NCBI GenBank assembly: GCA_945787845.1
Contig: CALZJH010000004.1
Location: 62,001-126,000, forward strand
Length of the DNA stretch: 64,000 nt
DNA from: an uncultured Woeseiaceae bacterium
GTDB taxonomy: Bacteria > Pseudomonadota > Gammaproteobacteria > Steroidobacterales > Woeseiaceae
Direction: 5' to 3'
The notes below the pieces were generated by a model. That model was not told the DNA's origin. It made no database searches and worked only from the letters and a program-made list of their open reading frames with translations. Positions 7,752-18,163 of the stretch are shown here, one piece after another. Within the stretch, counting starts at the first letter, position 1; each line of letters starts with the position of its first letter. A program made the position numbers and the translations under genes.

Positions 7752-9458
7752 TTAGCTTATAGGTAAGTCCTTGAGTAATTTGAGAACTTCCTCACGTTTT
7801 AGGTCGCGCGATTCCGTGTCGCGCCGGTGGCGGTACTCAAACTCGCCTTTGCCAAGGCCGCGATCGCCAATAACCACGCGGTGCGGAATACCGATAAGTT
7901 CGGCATCGGCGAATTTCACGCCGGGTCTCGCATCGCGATCGTCGAGCAGTACCTCGAGCCCGGCATCGGTCAGCTCGGTGTACAGCGCCTCGGCCGCTTC
8001 CCGTACGTCGTCGGACCGGTGCATGTTGATCGGCACGATGACGACATTGAACGGTGCCAGCGGTCCCGGCCAGATGATGCCGTTGTCGTCGTGGTTCTGT
8101 TCGATGGCGGCGCCCACGATGCGTGTAATGCCGATGCCATAACAACCCATTTCCATCACTCGATTGGTGCCGTCGGGTGCCTGGACCGTCGCCTTCATGG
8201 CCTCGGAGTACTTTGAGCCAAGCTGGAAGATGTGCCCGACTTCGATGCCGCGCGCGATGCTCAGCGTACCCTTGCCGCCCGGCGTCGGGTCGCCGTTGAC
8301 GACATTGCGCAGGTCGACAGTCTCCGGGTCCGGCAGGTCGCGGCCGAAATTGACGCCCTTGTAGTGATAGCCGTTCTCGTTGGCCCCGCAGGAGAAATCG
8401 GCCATGGACGCGACCGCGTGATCGACGTGCATCGGTAGCTCCATACCGACGGGCCCCAGCGAGCCGGGTTCGGCACCCAGCGCCTTGATAATGGTGCCTG
8501 TGTCCGCCATCGTCAGCGGCGAGGCGACGCCCTCGAGCTTCTGTGCCTTGACGGCATTGAGTTCGTGATCGCCGCGGAGAATCAGCGCGACGGGGCCGTC
8601 GGTGCCGTCGACGATCAGGGTCTTTACCGTCTGCGCCGGCGTAATGTCGAGCATGTCGCAGAGGTCCGAGATGGTCTTGACGCCCGGGGTCGCAAATTTC
8701 TCGAGTTCCTGCGTCGCCGCCGAGCGCTCGGCCGCGGACGGGAACGTGGCCGCCGTCTCGATGTTCGATGCGAAATTGTCTGCGTCACAATAGGCAATGG
8801 CGTCCTCGCCGGATTCAGCCAGCACATGGAATTCCTGTGACCGGCTGCCGCCGATTTCACCGCTATCGGCATCGACGACCCTGAATTTCAGTCCGAGCCG
8901 CTTGAATATCGCCGTGTAGGCGGCGTGCATCCGATCGTAGGATTGCTGCAGGCCTTCCTGGTCCAGGTCGAAGGAATAGGCGTCCTTCATAATAAATTCG
9001 CGCGAGCGCATAACGCCAAACCTCGGGCGAATCTCGTCACGGAACTTGGTCTGGATCTGGTAGTAGTTGACGGGCAGCTGCTTGTAACTGCGCAGTTCAC
9101 GGCGTGCGACGTCGGTAATCACTTCTTCATGTGTCGGACCGAAGCAGTATTCGCGGTCGTGGCGGTCCTGCATGCGCAGCAGCAGCGGCCCATATTGTTC
9201 CCAGCGACCGGATTCCTGCCACAGCTCGGCGGGCTGGACGGTCGGCATCAGCAATTCGAGCGCGCCCGCACGATCCATTTCCTCCCGCACGACCGATTCG
9301 ACGATACGCAGGACGCGCAGGCCGAGCGGCATCCACGTGAACAGCCCTGACGAGAGTCTGCGTATCAGACCGGCCCGGAGCATGAGTTTGTGGCTGACGA
9401 TTTCTGCTTCTGCAGGCACTTCCTTGAGCGTCGTCAGCGCAAATTCCGAAAATCGCAT
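7752..9458 (-). CDS. proS: Prolyl-tRNA synthetase
   Basis: Class II synthetase that charges tRNA-Pro. The 568-residue length is that of the bacterial type with an editing (YbaK-like) insertion. Class II motif 2 is seen in [25 protein letters not shown] near residues 136-160 and motif 3 in [18 protein letters not shown] near 440-457. The insertion between the motifs (about 225-380) carries the editing domain that clears Ala-tRNA-Pro. A C-terminal anticodon-binding domain follows. The start is 102 bases from the divergent PSD-like gene. Confidence 0.97.
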   Translation of the reverse strand: MRFSEFALTTLKEVPAEAEIVSHKLMLRAGLIRRLSSGLFTWMPLGLRVLRIVESVVREEMDRAGALELLMPTVQPAELWQESGRWEQYGPLLLRMQDRHDREYCFGPTHEEVITDVARRELRSYKQLPVNYYQIQTKFRDEIRPRFGVMRSREFIMKDAYSFDLDQEGLQQSYDRMHAAYTAIFKRLGLKFRVVDADSGEIGGSRSQEFHVLAESGEDAIAYCDADNFASNIETAATFPSAAERSAATQELEKFATPGVKTISDLCDMLDITPAQTVKTLIVDGTDGPVALILRGDHELNAVKAQKLEGVASPLTMADTGTIIKALGAEPGSLGPVGMELPMHVDHAVASMADFSCGANENGYHYKGVNFGRDLPDPETVDLRNVVNGDPTPGGKGTLSIARGIEVGHIFQLGSKYSEAMKATVQAPDGTNRVMEMGCYGIGITRIVGAAIEQNHDDNGIIWPGPLAPFNVVIVPINMHRSDDVREAAEALYTELTDAGLEVLLDDRDARPGVKFADAELIGIPHRVVIGDRGLGKGEFEYRHRRDTESRDLKREEVLKLLKDLPIS

Positions 9459-9560
9459 TACGTTGGAACCCGGTGTCTATCAGCCGCGCATTCTAACCAT
9501 TTCTTCCGATCTTTGTGGGTTTATGGGGCGGCCGTATTGACTGGAGCGGCGATCCAAGGG

Positions 9561-10223
9561 ATGGTCCGTGCTCTTTCACAGGACAGGACGGTCAACTTGC
9601 AAGGTCAACGCAATCCCTTTGTCGCCCAGGAAGGTCTGCCAATCCTGGGCTTGGTCGCCGCGTTGGTCGCATTGATCCTGCGCTATTCCGAGCCGTGGCT
9701 GGCGCTGCTGCCGCTCGCTGCTTTTGTCTGGCTGGTCATGTTGTTCAGGGATCCGCGACGCGATGTTCCGCCGGTCGCCCTGGGCATCGTGAGTCCGGTT
9801 GACGGGGAGATCGTCGAGGTTGAAACAACCGATCGCTGCGTGGTGCAGGGTGAGGCCTATCGAGTGCGGATTCGCATCGACACAATGGGGACGTATACGG
9901 CGCGCAGCCCGATCGAGGGACGCATCATGGACCTGCACTCGCGGGACGAGGGCGTCGGCCCGGAGTGTCCTGCGAACGCCCTCTGGGTTGAAACCGACGA
10001 GGGTGACAGCGTCGTGCTGCAGTTTCACGAGTACCGGCTCGGTCTCGCGCCAAAGTCCTTCGTCAGGCTGGGTGAGCGCGTTGGACAAGGACAGCGCTGT
10101 GCGTATATCCGGCTGGCCCGTTTCGCCGAGTTGAGCTTGCCGCTGGACGGCAAGGTAGAGGTAAAGGTGGGCGATCGCGTTACGGCGGGTTGCGATCTCA
10201 TTGGTGCGGTGCCTCATCCTTAG
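9561..10223 (+). CDS. Phosphatidylserine decarboxylase-like protein lacking the pyruvoyl serine
   Basis: A 220-residue protein related to the short (archaetidylserine-type) phosphatidylserine decarboxylases. Two hydrophobic segments (about 26-41 and 45-62) anchor it in the membrane, then come LFRDPRR, the SPVDGEI block at 78-84 and a C-terminal beta domain. In active enzymes the chain self-cleaves at a Gly-Ser within IRFGSRVDVYLP; the aligned segment here is IRLARFAELSLP, with A186-R187 in place of Gly-Ser, so no pyruvoyl group can form. Alignment of the flanking residues is good, so this is probably a non-catalytic family member. The ATG at 9561 is used; upstream in-frame codons overlap proS. 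UDG follows 15 bases later. Confidence 0.75.
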   Translation: MVRALSQDRTVNLQGQRNPFVAQEGLPILGLVAALVALILRYSEPWLALLPLAAFVWLVMLFRDPRRDVPPVALGIVSPVDGEIVEVETTDRCVVQGEAYRVRIRIDTMGTYTARSPIEGRIMDLHSRDEGVGPECPANALWVETDEGDSVVLQFHEYRLGLAPKSFVRLGERVGQGQRCAYIRLARFAELSLPLDGKVEVKVGDRVTAGCDLIGAVPHP

Positions 10224-10238
10224 TGGCAAACTAGCGCA

Positions 10239-10910
10239 ATGGTTCAACCCGAACAGCAACGACGCGCCTATTTGCAGGCGATGGGCATCGACGTCTGGTT
10301 ACCGCGCGATGCCGGGGAGCCTGAGGCCTTGCCGATGGCCTCGTCCGCGGCCACCCTCGACTGGCCCGAGCTTCGCGAATGCGTAGCCTCGTGCACGCGT
10401 TGCGAACTCGCTCAAAGCCGGACCAACACGGTATTCGGCGTTGGTAATCCCCAGGCCGACTGGCTGATCATCGGCGAAGCGCCAGGTGCGGAGGAAGATC
10501 GACGTGGCGAGCCTTTTGTTGGCAGGGCGGGCCAGCTGCTCGACCAGATGCTGCTGGCTATCGGGCAAAGCCGTGACCAGGTGTTTATCGCGAATATCCT
10601 GAAGTGCCGCCCACCGAACAATCGCGATCCGAAACCGGCTGAAGCCGAAGCCTGTCGCGAGTACCTGGAACGACAGATTGAGCTGATCCAGCCGAAGATC
10701 GTTCTGGCGGTCGGCAAGATCGCCGCCCAGAACCTGCTCGGCTCGGATGATCCTGTGGGTCGCATGCGTGGACGCCCCCACGATCTCGATGGCATTCCGC
10801 TGGTTGTGACCTACCACCCGGCGTACCTCTTGCGGAGCCCGTCCCAGAAAGCCAAGTCCTGGAGCGATCTGTGCCTGGCGGCGCGTCTTGCGTCGGAGTC
10901 CAGCGCATGA
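10239..10910 (+). CDS. Uracil-DNA glycosylase, family 4 (iron-sulfur)
   Basis: Removes uracil from DNA in base-excision repair. The 223 residues show the family-4 signature: GEAPGAEED at 79-87 (active-site motif A) and HPAYLLR near 199 (motif B). Cysteines C52, C55, C123 and C139 have the spacing that binds the 4Fe-4S cluster in thermophilic homologs. The first 40 residues are a variable extension. Its TGA overlaps the start of rimI, so the two are translated together. Function is a confident family assignment. Confidence 0.92.
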   Translation: MVQPEQQRRAYLQAMGIDVWLPRDAGEPEALPMASSAATLDWPELRECVASCTRCELAQSRTNTVFGVGNPQADWLIIGEAPGAEEDRRGEPFVGRAGQLLDQMLLAIGQSRDQVFIANILKCRPPNNRDPKPAEAEACREYLERQIELIQPKIVLAVGKIAAQNLLGSDDPVGRMRGRPHDLDGIPLVVTYHPAYLLRSPSQKAKSWSDLCLAARLASESSA

Positions 10911-11383
10911 TCATGCCAATGGCAGAGCCGCCCACGACCATTCGCGAGATGACGCATGACGATCTCCCGATGGTCTCCGATATCGAGCGGCGCAGCTATG
11001 AGTTCCCATGGAGTCACGGCGTCTTTCGCGATTGTCTGCTCGCGGGTTACCAGAATGTCGTGCTCGTGCGCGAGGAGCGCGTGGCCGGCTATGGTGTGCT
11101 GTCCATTGCGGCAGGCGAGGCCCATATTCTCAATATTTGCGTGGACCCGGAGCTTCGCTCGCGCGGCTACGGCGAGAAGCTGCTCGATGAGATACTGTTC
11201 CGGGCTCGTGCCGCGATGGTCCGGGAGATATTCCTCGAAGTGCGTCCGTCCAACGAACGGGCCATCGCGCTGTATCGCAAGAAGGGCTTCCACCAGGTCG
11301 CCAACCGGCCCGCGTATTACCAGGCAAACGAGGGTCGCGAAGACGCGGCCGTACTTGCCAAGAAACTTGTCATAGAAGACTAG
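10907..11383 (+). CDS. rimI: Ribosomal protein S18-alanine N-acetyltransferase
   Basis: GNAT-fold enzyme that acetylates the N-terminal alanine of ribosomal protein S18. The ATG at 10907 overlaps the UDG stop (ATGA) and gives 158 residues, the usual size. It shows [14 protein letters not shown] near 30-43, the acetyl-CoA loop [12 protein letters not shown] at about 84-95 and the [16 protein letters not shown] block at about 113-128, all typical of RimI. It is followed by prfC after four bases. Confidence 0.92.
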   Translation: MIMPMAEPPTTIREMTHDDLPMVSDIERRSYEFPWSHGVFRDCLLAGYQNVVLVREERVAGYGVLSIAAGEAHILNICVDPELRSRGYGEKLLDEILFRARAAMVREIFLEVRPSNERAIALYRKKGFHQVANRPAYYQANEGREDAAVLAKKLVIED

Positions 11384-11387
11384 CTCA

Positions 11388-12968
11388 ATGCCAGATATTC
11401 AGACTGAAGTCCGCAGGAGGCGGACTTTCGCCATTATTTCGCATCCGGATGCGGGCAAAACCACGCTCACGGAAAAGCTGCTGCTGTACGGCGGCGCGAT
11501 CCAGCTTGCCGGTACCGTGAAAGGACGCAAGGCGAGCCGCCATGCAACCTCGGACTGGATGGCGCTCGAGCAACAACGCGGCATCTCGGTGACCTCGTCG
11601 GTCATGCAGTTCCCGTATAAAGATCACGTCGTCAACCTGCTGGACACGCCGGGCCACGAAGACTTCTCTGAGGATACGTATCGAACGCTGACCGCCGTCG
11701 ACTCGGCCCTCATGGTGATCGACTGCGCAAAAGGCGTTGAGGCGCGAACCATCAAGCTCATGGATGTCTGCCGCCTGCGTGACACGCCGATCATGACATT
11801 CATCAACAAGCTGGACCGGGAAGGGCGTGAGCCGATCGAATTGCTCGACGAGATCGAGTCGGTGCTCAAGATCCAGTGCTCACCGGTCACCTGGCCGATC
11901 GGTATGGGCAGCCGCCTCAAAGGCGTCTATCACCTGTTGAAGGACAAGATCTACCTGTACGACAAAGTCGGCCGGGAAAAAGCGGCGGCGATCCGCTGTA
12001 TCGAGGGAATCGACTCGGATGAGGCCGGCGAAGTGCTGGGTGACATGGCCGACGAATTCCGCGAGGAGATTGAGCTGGTGAAGGGCGCGTGCCCCGAACT
12101 GTCGATCGACGACTATCTTGCGGCCAGGCAATCGCCGGTGTTCTTTGGCTCCGCAATATCTAACTTCGGTGTCAAAGAGCTGCTGGACGAGTTCGTCGAG
12201 TTTGCGCCGTCCCCGTTGCCGCGTGAGAGCGAGCAGCGCGATGTCGATCCCGCTGAAGACAAGCTGACGGGTTTCGTGTTCAAGATCCAGGCGAACATGG
12301 ACCCGGGGCATCGTGATCGCATTGCCTTCATGCGCATCTGCTCGGGGCAGTACCAAAAGGGCGTACGAGTGTTGCACGTGCGTTCCGGCAAGGAGATGAA
12401 AATCCCCGAGGCCATTACGTTTCTTGCGGCCGATCGCCAGCATGCCGACGCGGCCTATGCGGGCGACATTATCGGTATTCACAATCATGGCACCATTAAC
12501 ATCGGCGACAGTTTTACGCAGGGTGAGGACATTCGCTTCACGGGGATCCCCAACTTTGCGCCCGAGATTTTCCGGCGTGCTGTGCTCAAGGATCCATTGC
12601 GCCTCAAGGCGCTGCAAAAAGGGCTCGCACAATTGTGCGAGGAAGGGGCAACGCAATTGTTCAAGCCCCTGCGCAACAACGATTTGATACTTGGTGCCGT
12701 CGGTCCGCTGCAGTTCGAGGTGGTGGCGCATCGTCTGCGGGATGAATACAACGTCGAGTGTCAGTTCGAAACGGTCAACGTCGCGACAGCGCGCTGGGTG
12801 GATTGCGATGATGCGAAGATGCTCGCGGATTTCGAAAAGAAAGCACACGATAATCTCGCGCTGGATCACGGCGGTAGCCTGGTCTACATTGCTCCAACCC
12901 GCGTAAACCTGAACCTGACGGAGGAACGCTGGCCGGACATCGGTTTCCGCAAGACGCGTGAGCATTAA
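11388..12968 (+). CDS. prfC: Peptide chain release factor 3
   Basis: Translational GTPase that ejects RF1 or RF2 from the ribosome after peptide release. The 526-residue length is standard. G motifs: HPDAGKTTL at 19-27, the switch I region around the GISVTSSV segment, [14 protein letters not shown] at about 87-100 and NKLDREGR near 141. The later domains match RF3 rather than EF-G. The next gene starts inside its last codons (11-base overlap). Confidence 0.97.
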   Translation: MPDIQTEVRRRRTFAIISHPDAGKTTLTEKLLLYGGAIQLAGTVKGRKASRHATSDWMALEQQRGISVTSSVMQFPYKDHVVNLLDTPGHEDFSEDTYRTLTAVDSALMVIDCAKGVEARTIKLMDVCRLRDTPIMTFINKLDREGREPIELLDEIESVLKIQCSPVTWPIGMGSRLKGVYHLLKDKIYLYDKVGREKAAAIRCIEGIDSDEAGEVLGDMADEFREEIELVKGACPELSIDDYLAARQSPVFFGSAISNFGVKELLDEFVEFAPSPLPRESEQRDVDPAEDKLTGFVFKIQANMDPGHRDRIAFMRICSGQYQKGVRVLHVRSGKEMKIPEAITFLAADRQHADAAYAGDIIGIHNHGTINIGDSFTQGEDIRFTGIPNFAPEIFRRAVLKDPLRLKALQKGLAQLCEEGATQLFKPLRNNDLILGAVGPLQFEVVAHRLRDEYNVECQFETVNVATARWVDCDDAKMLADFEKKAHDNLALDHGGSLVYIAPTRVNLNLTEERWPDIGFRKTREH

Positions 12969-14214
12969 GGGACTCAATCGCAAGACCATTGCCTGGGCGC
13001 TCTATGACTGGGCGAATTCGGCTTTTGCACTCAGTGTGCTCGCGGTCCTGTTCCCGCTCGTATTGCGTAATTTCTGGAGTTCTGGTGACGATGCGGCGGC
13101 CGTCACCGCGAGGCTCGCCTGGATTACGTTTGCGGCGAGTGCCGTGGTCTGTGTGACCGCGCCCCTGTTCGGCACGATTGCCGACGCGGGCGGGTATCGC
13201 AAAAGGTTTCTGTTCTTCCTGGCCTTGCTGGGCGCGCTTTCGACCGCAGCACTCGGCGTGGTGGGAGTCGGCAACTGGCAGCTGGCGCTCGGTGTCTACC
13301 TGTTCGCGTCCATCGGCTACTATTCATCAACGGTATTCTACGACTCCCTCCTGATCGACGTCACCGAACCGCGTTACTACAGTTTAGTCTCGACGCTCGG
13401 TTTTTCTCTTGGCTATCTCGGTGGCGCCGTGCTTCTCGCTGTGCATCTCTGGATGGTCAAGTCGCCAGAGACCTTTGGGCTCGAGAGTACGGCCGCAGCG
13501 TTCAGCATGGCCTTCGTCTCGGTGGGGGCATGGTGGCTCATCTTTCTCGTGCCGCTGCTGTTTTTTGTCTCCGAGCGACACAGTGCCATCGAGGTAAGCA
13601 GCGGTGCGGTGCGGGCAGCGTACAGGGAGCTCAAAGCGACGCTGCGTGAGATCAGGAAGTACCGCAATCTCACGATGTTTCTTATGGCGTACTGGCTTTA
13701 CGTCGGCGGGGTATTCACGATAATCGCTATGGCCGTCGACTACGGTAAGCGACTCGGGTTCGCCGACCAGGACCTCGTGTTCGCGCTTCTCATAACAAAT
13801 TTTGCGGGTTTCCCGGCGACACTCCTCTATGGACTGGCCGCGCAACGATTCGGTGCCAAGACGGGCATCTATTTCGCCCTGGCCGTGTATATCGGCGCCT
13901 GCATGTGGGGCGTGGTCATGAATACGTTCGAGGAGTTCCTCGTCATGGCGATCATCATCGGCTGTGTACAGGGCGGCGTGCAGGGGCTCAGTCGTTCACT
14001 GTACGCGTCGCTCATTCCTCCCGAACAGCCCGGTGAGTTTTTCGGTTTCTACAACATGACCACAAAATTCGCACACGTGCTGGGGCCCGCAATGGTGGCG
14101 GTCACGGCAATGCTTTCCGATGAACCGAAGTGGGTATTGCTGGTGTTGATGCCGCTGTTCTTATGCGGCGCACTCCTTCTCGCGCTGGTCCGCGAAGAAC
14201 CTGTCAGCGCATAG
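12958..14214 (+). CDS. MFS transporter, UMF1/Atg22-like
   Basis: A 418-residue membrane protein with about twelve hydrophobic helices. The opening segment [16 protein letters not shown] is the hallmark of the UMF1 (Atg22-like) branch of the major facilitator superfamily, whose eukaryotic members export amino acids from the vacuole; the substrate of bacterial members is unknown. A second half begins near residue 235 with [15 protein letters not shown], and the [17 protein letters not shown] block near 345 is family-typical. The GTG start at 12958 overlaps the prfC end. It converges on tgpA with an 11-base overlap. Confidence 0.87.
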   Translation: MSIKGLNRKTIAWALYDWANSAFALSVLAVLFPLVLRNFWSSGDDAAAVTARLAWITFAASAVVCVTAPLFGTIADAGGYRKRFLFFLALLGALSTAALGVVGVGNWQLALGVYLFASIGYYSSTVFYDSLLIDVTEPRYYSLVSTLGFSLGYLGGAVLLAVHLWMVKSPETFGLESTAAAFSMAFVSVGAWWLIFLVPLLFFVSERHSAIEVSSGAVRAAYRELKATLREIRKYRNLTMFLMAYWLYVGGVFTIIAMAVDYGKRLGFADQDLVFALLITNFAGFPATLLYGLAAQRFGAKTGIYFALAVYIGACMWGVVMNTFEEFLVMAIIIGCVQGGVQGLSRSLYASLIPPEQPGEFFGFYNMTTKFAHVLGPAMVAVTAMLSDEPKWVLLVLMPLFLCGALLLALVREEPVSA

Positions 14215-16159
14215 CGCTGACGGCCTCTTTAAGTCGCGCGAAGGCGGCTTCGCCGCCGCTGCCATAACGAGCATCGAGATAGGCGTCGGTAATCGTATCG
14301 ACCTTTTCAGGTTGTACCTGTCCTGAATCCCGTACACGCAATGCAAATACCTGTGCCGTTTCGCCGGTTTCGGGCTCCAGCCCGACTTTTTTGACAAAGC
14401 GCTGGTAGAGAATGGCGGCTTCGTCTTTTGCGGGTGGGCGATAGCGGATCATCAGCAAGACGCTAATCAGCATGATAAGCCCGACGACGAGGCCGACGAG
14501 CGTCAGCATCATTTTGCGCCAGGTCGGGTCCTCCATGCCCAGCCATTTCAAAAACGAATTTTGTGTCTCCGGACCATAACCGAGGATCCAGTCATTCCAT
14601 TTCGCGTTGAGCGCATCCCAGGTCAGCGTCATCTGGTGCAGCAGGCGTGACGGCGCCGCGAACCCCCACGCCTCTCCGATGCCGTCGAATGCGGCGTCGC
14701 TCGCGCTCATTTCAATGCGTTCGGGTGCTACCGCGGCTGTCGGGTCGACACGATGCCAGCCGATTCCTTCGAGCCAGATTTCAGTCCATGCATGTGCGTC
14801 GGATTGCCTTACGATCAGGTGCCCCCCCATCGGGTTCAATTCGCCGCCGTGATAGCCGAGCACGATGCGGGTTGGGATGTTGACGCTGCGCATCATGACG
14901 GAGAAGGCCGACGCGTAGTGCTCGCAGAAGCCACGCCGCGTGTCGAACAGGAAGCGATCGACGGGATTCCTGCCCAGGGGGGGTGGTTCCAATGTGTAGT
15001 AGTACTCTTCTTCGTGCAGTTTCTGCAGTACGGCGTTGACGAACGCCTGGTCCGACCCGGCCGCTGCGCGCATTTCCCTTGCCAGTTCCACCGTGCGCGG
15101 ATTACTGCCGGCCGGCAGTTCCGAGTACCAGTTCCGGTACAGTGAGGACAGGTCGGTCTCAACCCGGAAATCGGTGTAGGAGGTTACTTCGTAGGCGATG
15201 CGCTGGTCGATCGGAGTCGTACGTGCCAGCTGCTGTTGCGGGCCCATGAAGGTTCGCGGCAGGGACCACGCATAGGGCATGTCCAGTGCGAACACCCACT
15301 GCTGGCGGGTGGGTTCCAGCGTGATCTCGTAGTCGACACGTTCTCCGAGCGCTTGTATCTGCTCTCGTGAAGAGCGGCTGATACTCGGCTCACGACCGCT
15401 CCAGGTGCGGCCGTTGAAACGGGTGAGGACGAGCCCGCGCCAGTAGCGGTCCCGGGCTGCCGGGACATCGCCATCGAACGAGACGCGGAACGCAACTTCG
15501 TCCGACATTGACAGCTCGCTGATGTCGCCGGGGCTCATCGTATCGCTAAGACCGGAGGTCGCACGACTGGTGTCGATCGGTACGGCCCAGAACGGCGTTG
15601 AAAGGCGCGGAAAGAACACCCACATGACGATCGCCAGCGGCGCGGCGTACAACATCAGTCGACCGCCCGTCATGAAGCTCTGTCGAGCCGTTTGTGACTC
15701 CCCGGCCGACATACGCAGCCATGCGCTCATGATGATAAGCATGCTCACTACGAGGTACGGCAGCGACCACAAGAACTGCTCGCGGAGCAACGACGACATG
15801 ACGAGGAAGATCGAGAGGAACAGGAGTACAAACTGGTCGCGTCGCTTGCGGGTCTCCAGCAGCTTCAGGGCGGCCATGACCGCGAGCAGGGCAGAACCGG
15901 GCCCGACGCCACTGATGGAGGAGTAGGTCGCCAGCACGCCCAGGAAACAGCCGAGCGCAAGCGCGCCTCGGAGCCACGGCGATGGCAGCACGCCGCGCCG
16001 TCTTTCGATGACATAGCGCCAGACCACGCAGCTGACGAATATAACTGTGATCCAGATTGGAATGAACGGTATGTGTGGAGCCATCGCCACGATGAGCGCG
16101 CTTAGCGTCCAGGGCAGACTGCTAAGCAAGGAGCCGTCTGTTCCGCGAGGCCGGGTCAT
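14204..16159 (-). CDS. tgpA: TgpA-type transglutaminase-like membrane protein (DUF3488)
   Basis: A 651-residue protein: five or six N-terminal membrane helices (about 1-190), a large periplasmic region with a transglutaminase-like domain, one more helix near 555-575 and a DUF4129-like cytoplasmic tail. The cysteine-protease triad is visible: Cys in RRGFCEHYASAF, His in DAHAWTEIWL and Asp in WHRVDPTAAV. The Pseudomonas homolog is essential and its periplasmic domain has transglutaminase activity; the physiological substrate is unknown. It is last in a moxR-DUF58-tgpA unit, with its start overlapping the DUF58 stop by one base. Confidence 0.92.
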   Translation of the reverse strand: MTRPRGTDGSLLSSLPWTLSALIVAMAPHIPFIPIWITVIFVSCVVWRYVIERRRGVLPSPWLRGALALGCFLGVLATYSSISGVGPGSALLAVMAALKLLETRKRRDQFVLLFLSIFLVMSSLLREQFLWSLPYLVVSMLIIMSAWLRMSAGESQTARQSFMTGGRLMLYAAPLAIVMWVFFPRLSTPFWAVPIDTSRATSGLSDTMSPGDISELSMSDEVAFRVSFDGDVPAARDRYWRGLVLTRFNGRTWSGREPSISRSSREQIQALGERVDYEITLEPTRQQWVFALDMPYAWSLPRTFMGPQQQLARTTPIDQRIAYEVTSYTDFRVETDLSSLYRNWYSELPAGSNPRTVELAREMRAAAGSDQAFVNAVLQKLHEEEYYYTLEPPPLGRNPVDRFLFDTRRGFCEHYASAFSVMMRSVNIPTRIVLGYHGGELNPMGGHLIVRQSDAHAWTEIWLEGIGWHRVDPTAAVAPERIEMSASDAAFDGIGEAWGFAAPSRLLHQMTLTWDALNAKWNDWILGYGPETQNSFLKWLGMEDPTWRKMMLTLVGLVVGLIMLISVLLMIRYRPPAKDEAAILYQRFVKKVGLEPETGETAQVFALRVRDSGQVQPEKVDTITDAYLDARYGSGGEAAFARLKEAVSAMR

Positions 16160-17169
16160 CAGGACCGTCCGCCATCGAAGAGTGCCAGCGTTTCAAGGCA
16201 CTGGCGTCGATGCTTCTCACCATGTGCCGGCGGAAACTCGGTGCCCGGCATGCGCAGCCCATAGTCTTCGAGCGTGTGATCGGCATCGACGATCCAGCGG
16301 GTCAGGATCGAAAGGCGCTTCTCGAGATCGAGATCGGCAATTTCGTTGAAGTCGAACCACTGGCTGCTGGTGTCGGCACCGGCAAACTGCTTGGACAGCA
16401 ATTGTCCGCTTCGCGCATACGCTTTCCAGGCGACATGGCGCGGCGAGTCGCCTTCGTGGTACCTGCGCAGGCCGGCAAAATCTTCTTCGCCACGGGCGTC
16501 ATGCTGACGGTGGCCTTGTGCGACCATGGTCGGCGGCGGCTGCGGTGCATTATCGGCAGGTGTCGGATAGACAAGCCCATCGATGTTCATGTGCAGCCAC
16601 GCCCACGAACGGAACAGTTCGAACGGGAATAGCGTGCGAACGCCAAAGCGCTCAAGCGCAATCTGTCCGCGTTTGTCCGTGACGACCGGCAGGATGAAAA
16701 TCTTGCTTTCACCGGGCTGCAGATCGTGAATATCGCTGTGGGTATTCGTGGCATACAGGCGGATGCCGTAGCGCGCACTCTTTGACCGGTTGGTTACGGC
16801 AATGCGAAAGCGGATAGATTGGCCGGCATGGACCGGGTCTGCGCCGGCGAACGTCAGTTCGAGACCGACGAGGTTGCGCTGGCACTGATGCATTGAGACA
16901 AAGCCGAGCCCCACGAGCACGAAGGTCAGGACGAATGACAGGTTGTTGTTGTAGTTCATCGACCCCAGCAGCATGGCAAAGGCCATGAGCCCGAACATCA
17001 GGCCGACGCCGGTTGGCAGGATGTAGACGCGCCCGGGTCCGAGCGTTGTCGTGCTCGCGTCGCTGCCCTGACGCTTGCGCGCCCAGGATTGTACGCGCCT
17101 GCTGGCGCGCGTCTTTACCGAGGAGACGAGTCCGCGCGGATCAGGGAATGGCCACGGAATCGAGGACAT
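16159..17169 (-). CDS. DUF58 domain-containing protein (MoxR partner)
   Basis: A 336-residue protein with two N-terminal membrane helices (about 55-95) and the C-terminal DUF58 block YHEGDSPRHVAWKAYARSG, which belongs to a von-Willebrand-like fold. Such proteins are encoded beside MoxR ATPases and are thought to be their clients or adaptors. The ATG at 17169 is chosen: it overlaps the moxR 3-prime end by 29 bases, and the open frame further upstream is only the shadow of moxR. It sits between moxR and tgpA on one transcript. Confidence 0.88.
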   Translation of the reverse strand: MSSIPWPFPDPRGLVSSVKTRASRRVQSWARKRQGSDASTTTLGPGRVYILPTGVGLMFGLMAFAMLLGSMNYNNNLSFVLTFVLVGLGFVSMHQCQRNLVGLELTFAGADPVHAGQSIRFRIAVTNRSKSARYGIRLYATNTHSDIHDLQPGESKIFILPVVTDKRGQIALERFGVRTLFPFELFRSWAWLHMNIDGLVYPTPADNAPQPPPTMVAQGHRQHDARGEEDFAGLRRYHEGDSPRHVAWKAYARSGQLLSKQFAGADTSSQWFDFNEIADLDLEKRLSILTRWIVDADHTLEDYGLRMPGTEFPPAHGEKHRRQCLETLALFDGGRS

Positions 17170-18106
17170 GCTGGCAAAGCTCGGCCGGGCTGCGGAAGCG
17201 GGTGCTGCCGGCGGGTTTGAGTCGATGGCCCGCGACAGCGGCAAAGACCGCCTGAACGTCGTCGGGATACACGCCAGAGTGGTTCTCGACGTAAGCATAA
17301 GCACGCGCCGCCGCGACCAGCGCCTGGGCGCCACGTGGCGAGAGTCCTATATCGATGTCGGCGGATTCCCGTGTGTGAAGAACGAGTGCCTGGACATAGC
17401 TGATCAAGGCATCCTTGACCGGAACTTCACGCACCGCTTCCTGCAGTGCGATAAGCATGTCCGGCCCGGTAACGGCTTCAATTTCGCGCAGCATTGAACG
17501 ACGGTCTTCACCCGCGATCAGCTCGCGTTCGCTTTCAGCGTCGGGATAACCGATTTCAACACGCATAAGGAAGCGATCGAGCTGCGATTCGGGCAGCGGG
17601 AATGTGCCGATCTGGTCCCCGGGGTTTTGTGTCGCGACGACGAAAAATGGCGTAGGCAATTTCCGGGTGTTGCCATCGACGGAAACCTGCTGCTCCTCCA
17701 TGGCCTCGAGCAACGCGCTTTGCGCTTTCGGGGTTGCGCGGTTCACTTCGTCGGCGAGAATGAGTTGCGAGAACACCGGGCCCGGCTGAAACTCGAACTC
17801 GCCGCTTTCCTGGCGAAAGACAGAGACGCCGACGATATCGGCCGGTAGCAGGTCGCTCGTGAACTGGATGCGCCGGAAACTCAATCCCAGGACCCGTGCC
17901 AGCGACTGTGCCAGCATGGTCTTGCCCAGTCCCGGCAGATCTTCGATAAGCAGGTGTCCGCGGGCCAGCAGGCAGGCAATCGCCAGTGAGATCTGCTCGT
18001 CTTTGCCAAGGATGATCGTACCGAGCGACTGGCGCGCCCGCTCTACCACCTCGCGTTGAGCGCTGCGGCCTGTCGGCAGGGATTCGAGTGTGGTCGAGCG
18101 TTGCAT
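17141..18106 (-). CDS. MoxR family AAA+ ATPase
   Basis: A 321-residue AAA+ ATPase, thought to act as a chaperone that matures or inserts cofactors into partner complexes. Walker A is LPGLGKTML at about 57-65, Walker B is within LILADEVNRA near 118, sensor 1 in FFVVATQNP near 153-161, and PLPESQLDRFLMR near 168-180 is the MoxR signature. It leads the moxR-DUF58-tgpA operon, the usual neighbourhood of this subfamily. The substrate of this copy is unknown. Confidence 0.92.
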   Translation of the reverse strand: MQRSTTLESLPTGRSAQREVVERARQSLGTIILGKDEQISLAIACLLARGHLLIEDLPGLGKTMLAQSLARVLGLSFRRIQFTSDLLPADIVGVSVFRQESGEFEFQPGPVFSQLILADEVNRATPKAQSALLEAMEEQQVSVDGNTRKLPTPFFVVATQNPGDQIGTFPLPESQLDRFLMRVEIGYPDAESERELIAGEDRRSMLREIEAVTGPDMLIALQEAVREVPVKDALISYVQALVLHTRESADIDIGLSPRGAQALVAAARAYAYVENHSGVYPDDVQAVFAAVAGHRLKPAGSTRFRSPAELCQHVLDSVAIP

Positions 18107-18163
18107 TCCGTGGTCCTCGGATTTAGTCCGGCTACGGCCACCATATCGGGACAGCGTCTCGCG

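Noticed and set aside
11880..12989. 369-codon open frame on the minus strand
   Set aside because: Opposite prfC, whose GTPase motifs are complete; histidine- and arginine-rich composition typical of a shadow frame.
17170..17334. N-terminal extension of the DUF58 frame by 55 residues
   Set aside because: Lies wholly inside moxR and is arginine/serine-rich without similarity; the ATG at 17169 matches the family start.
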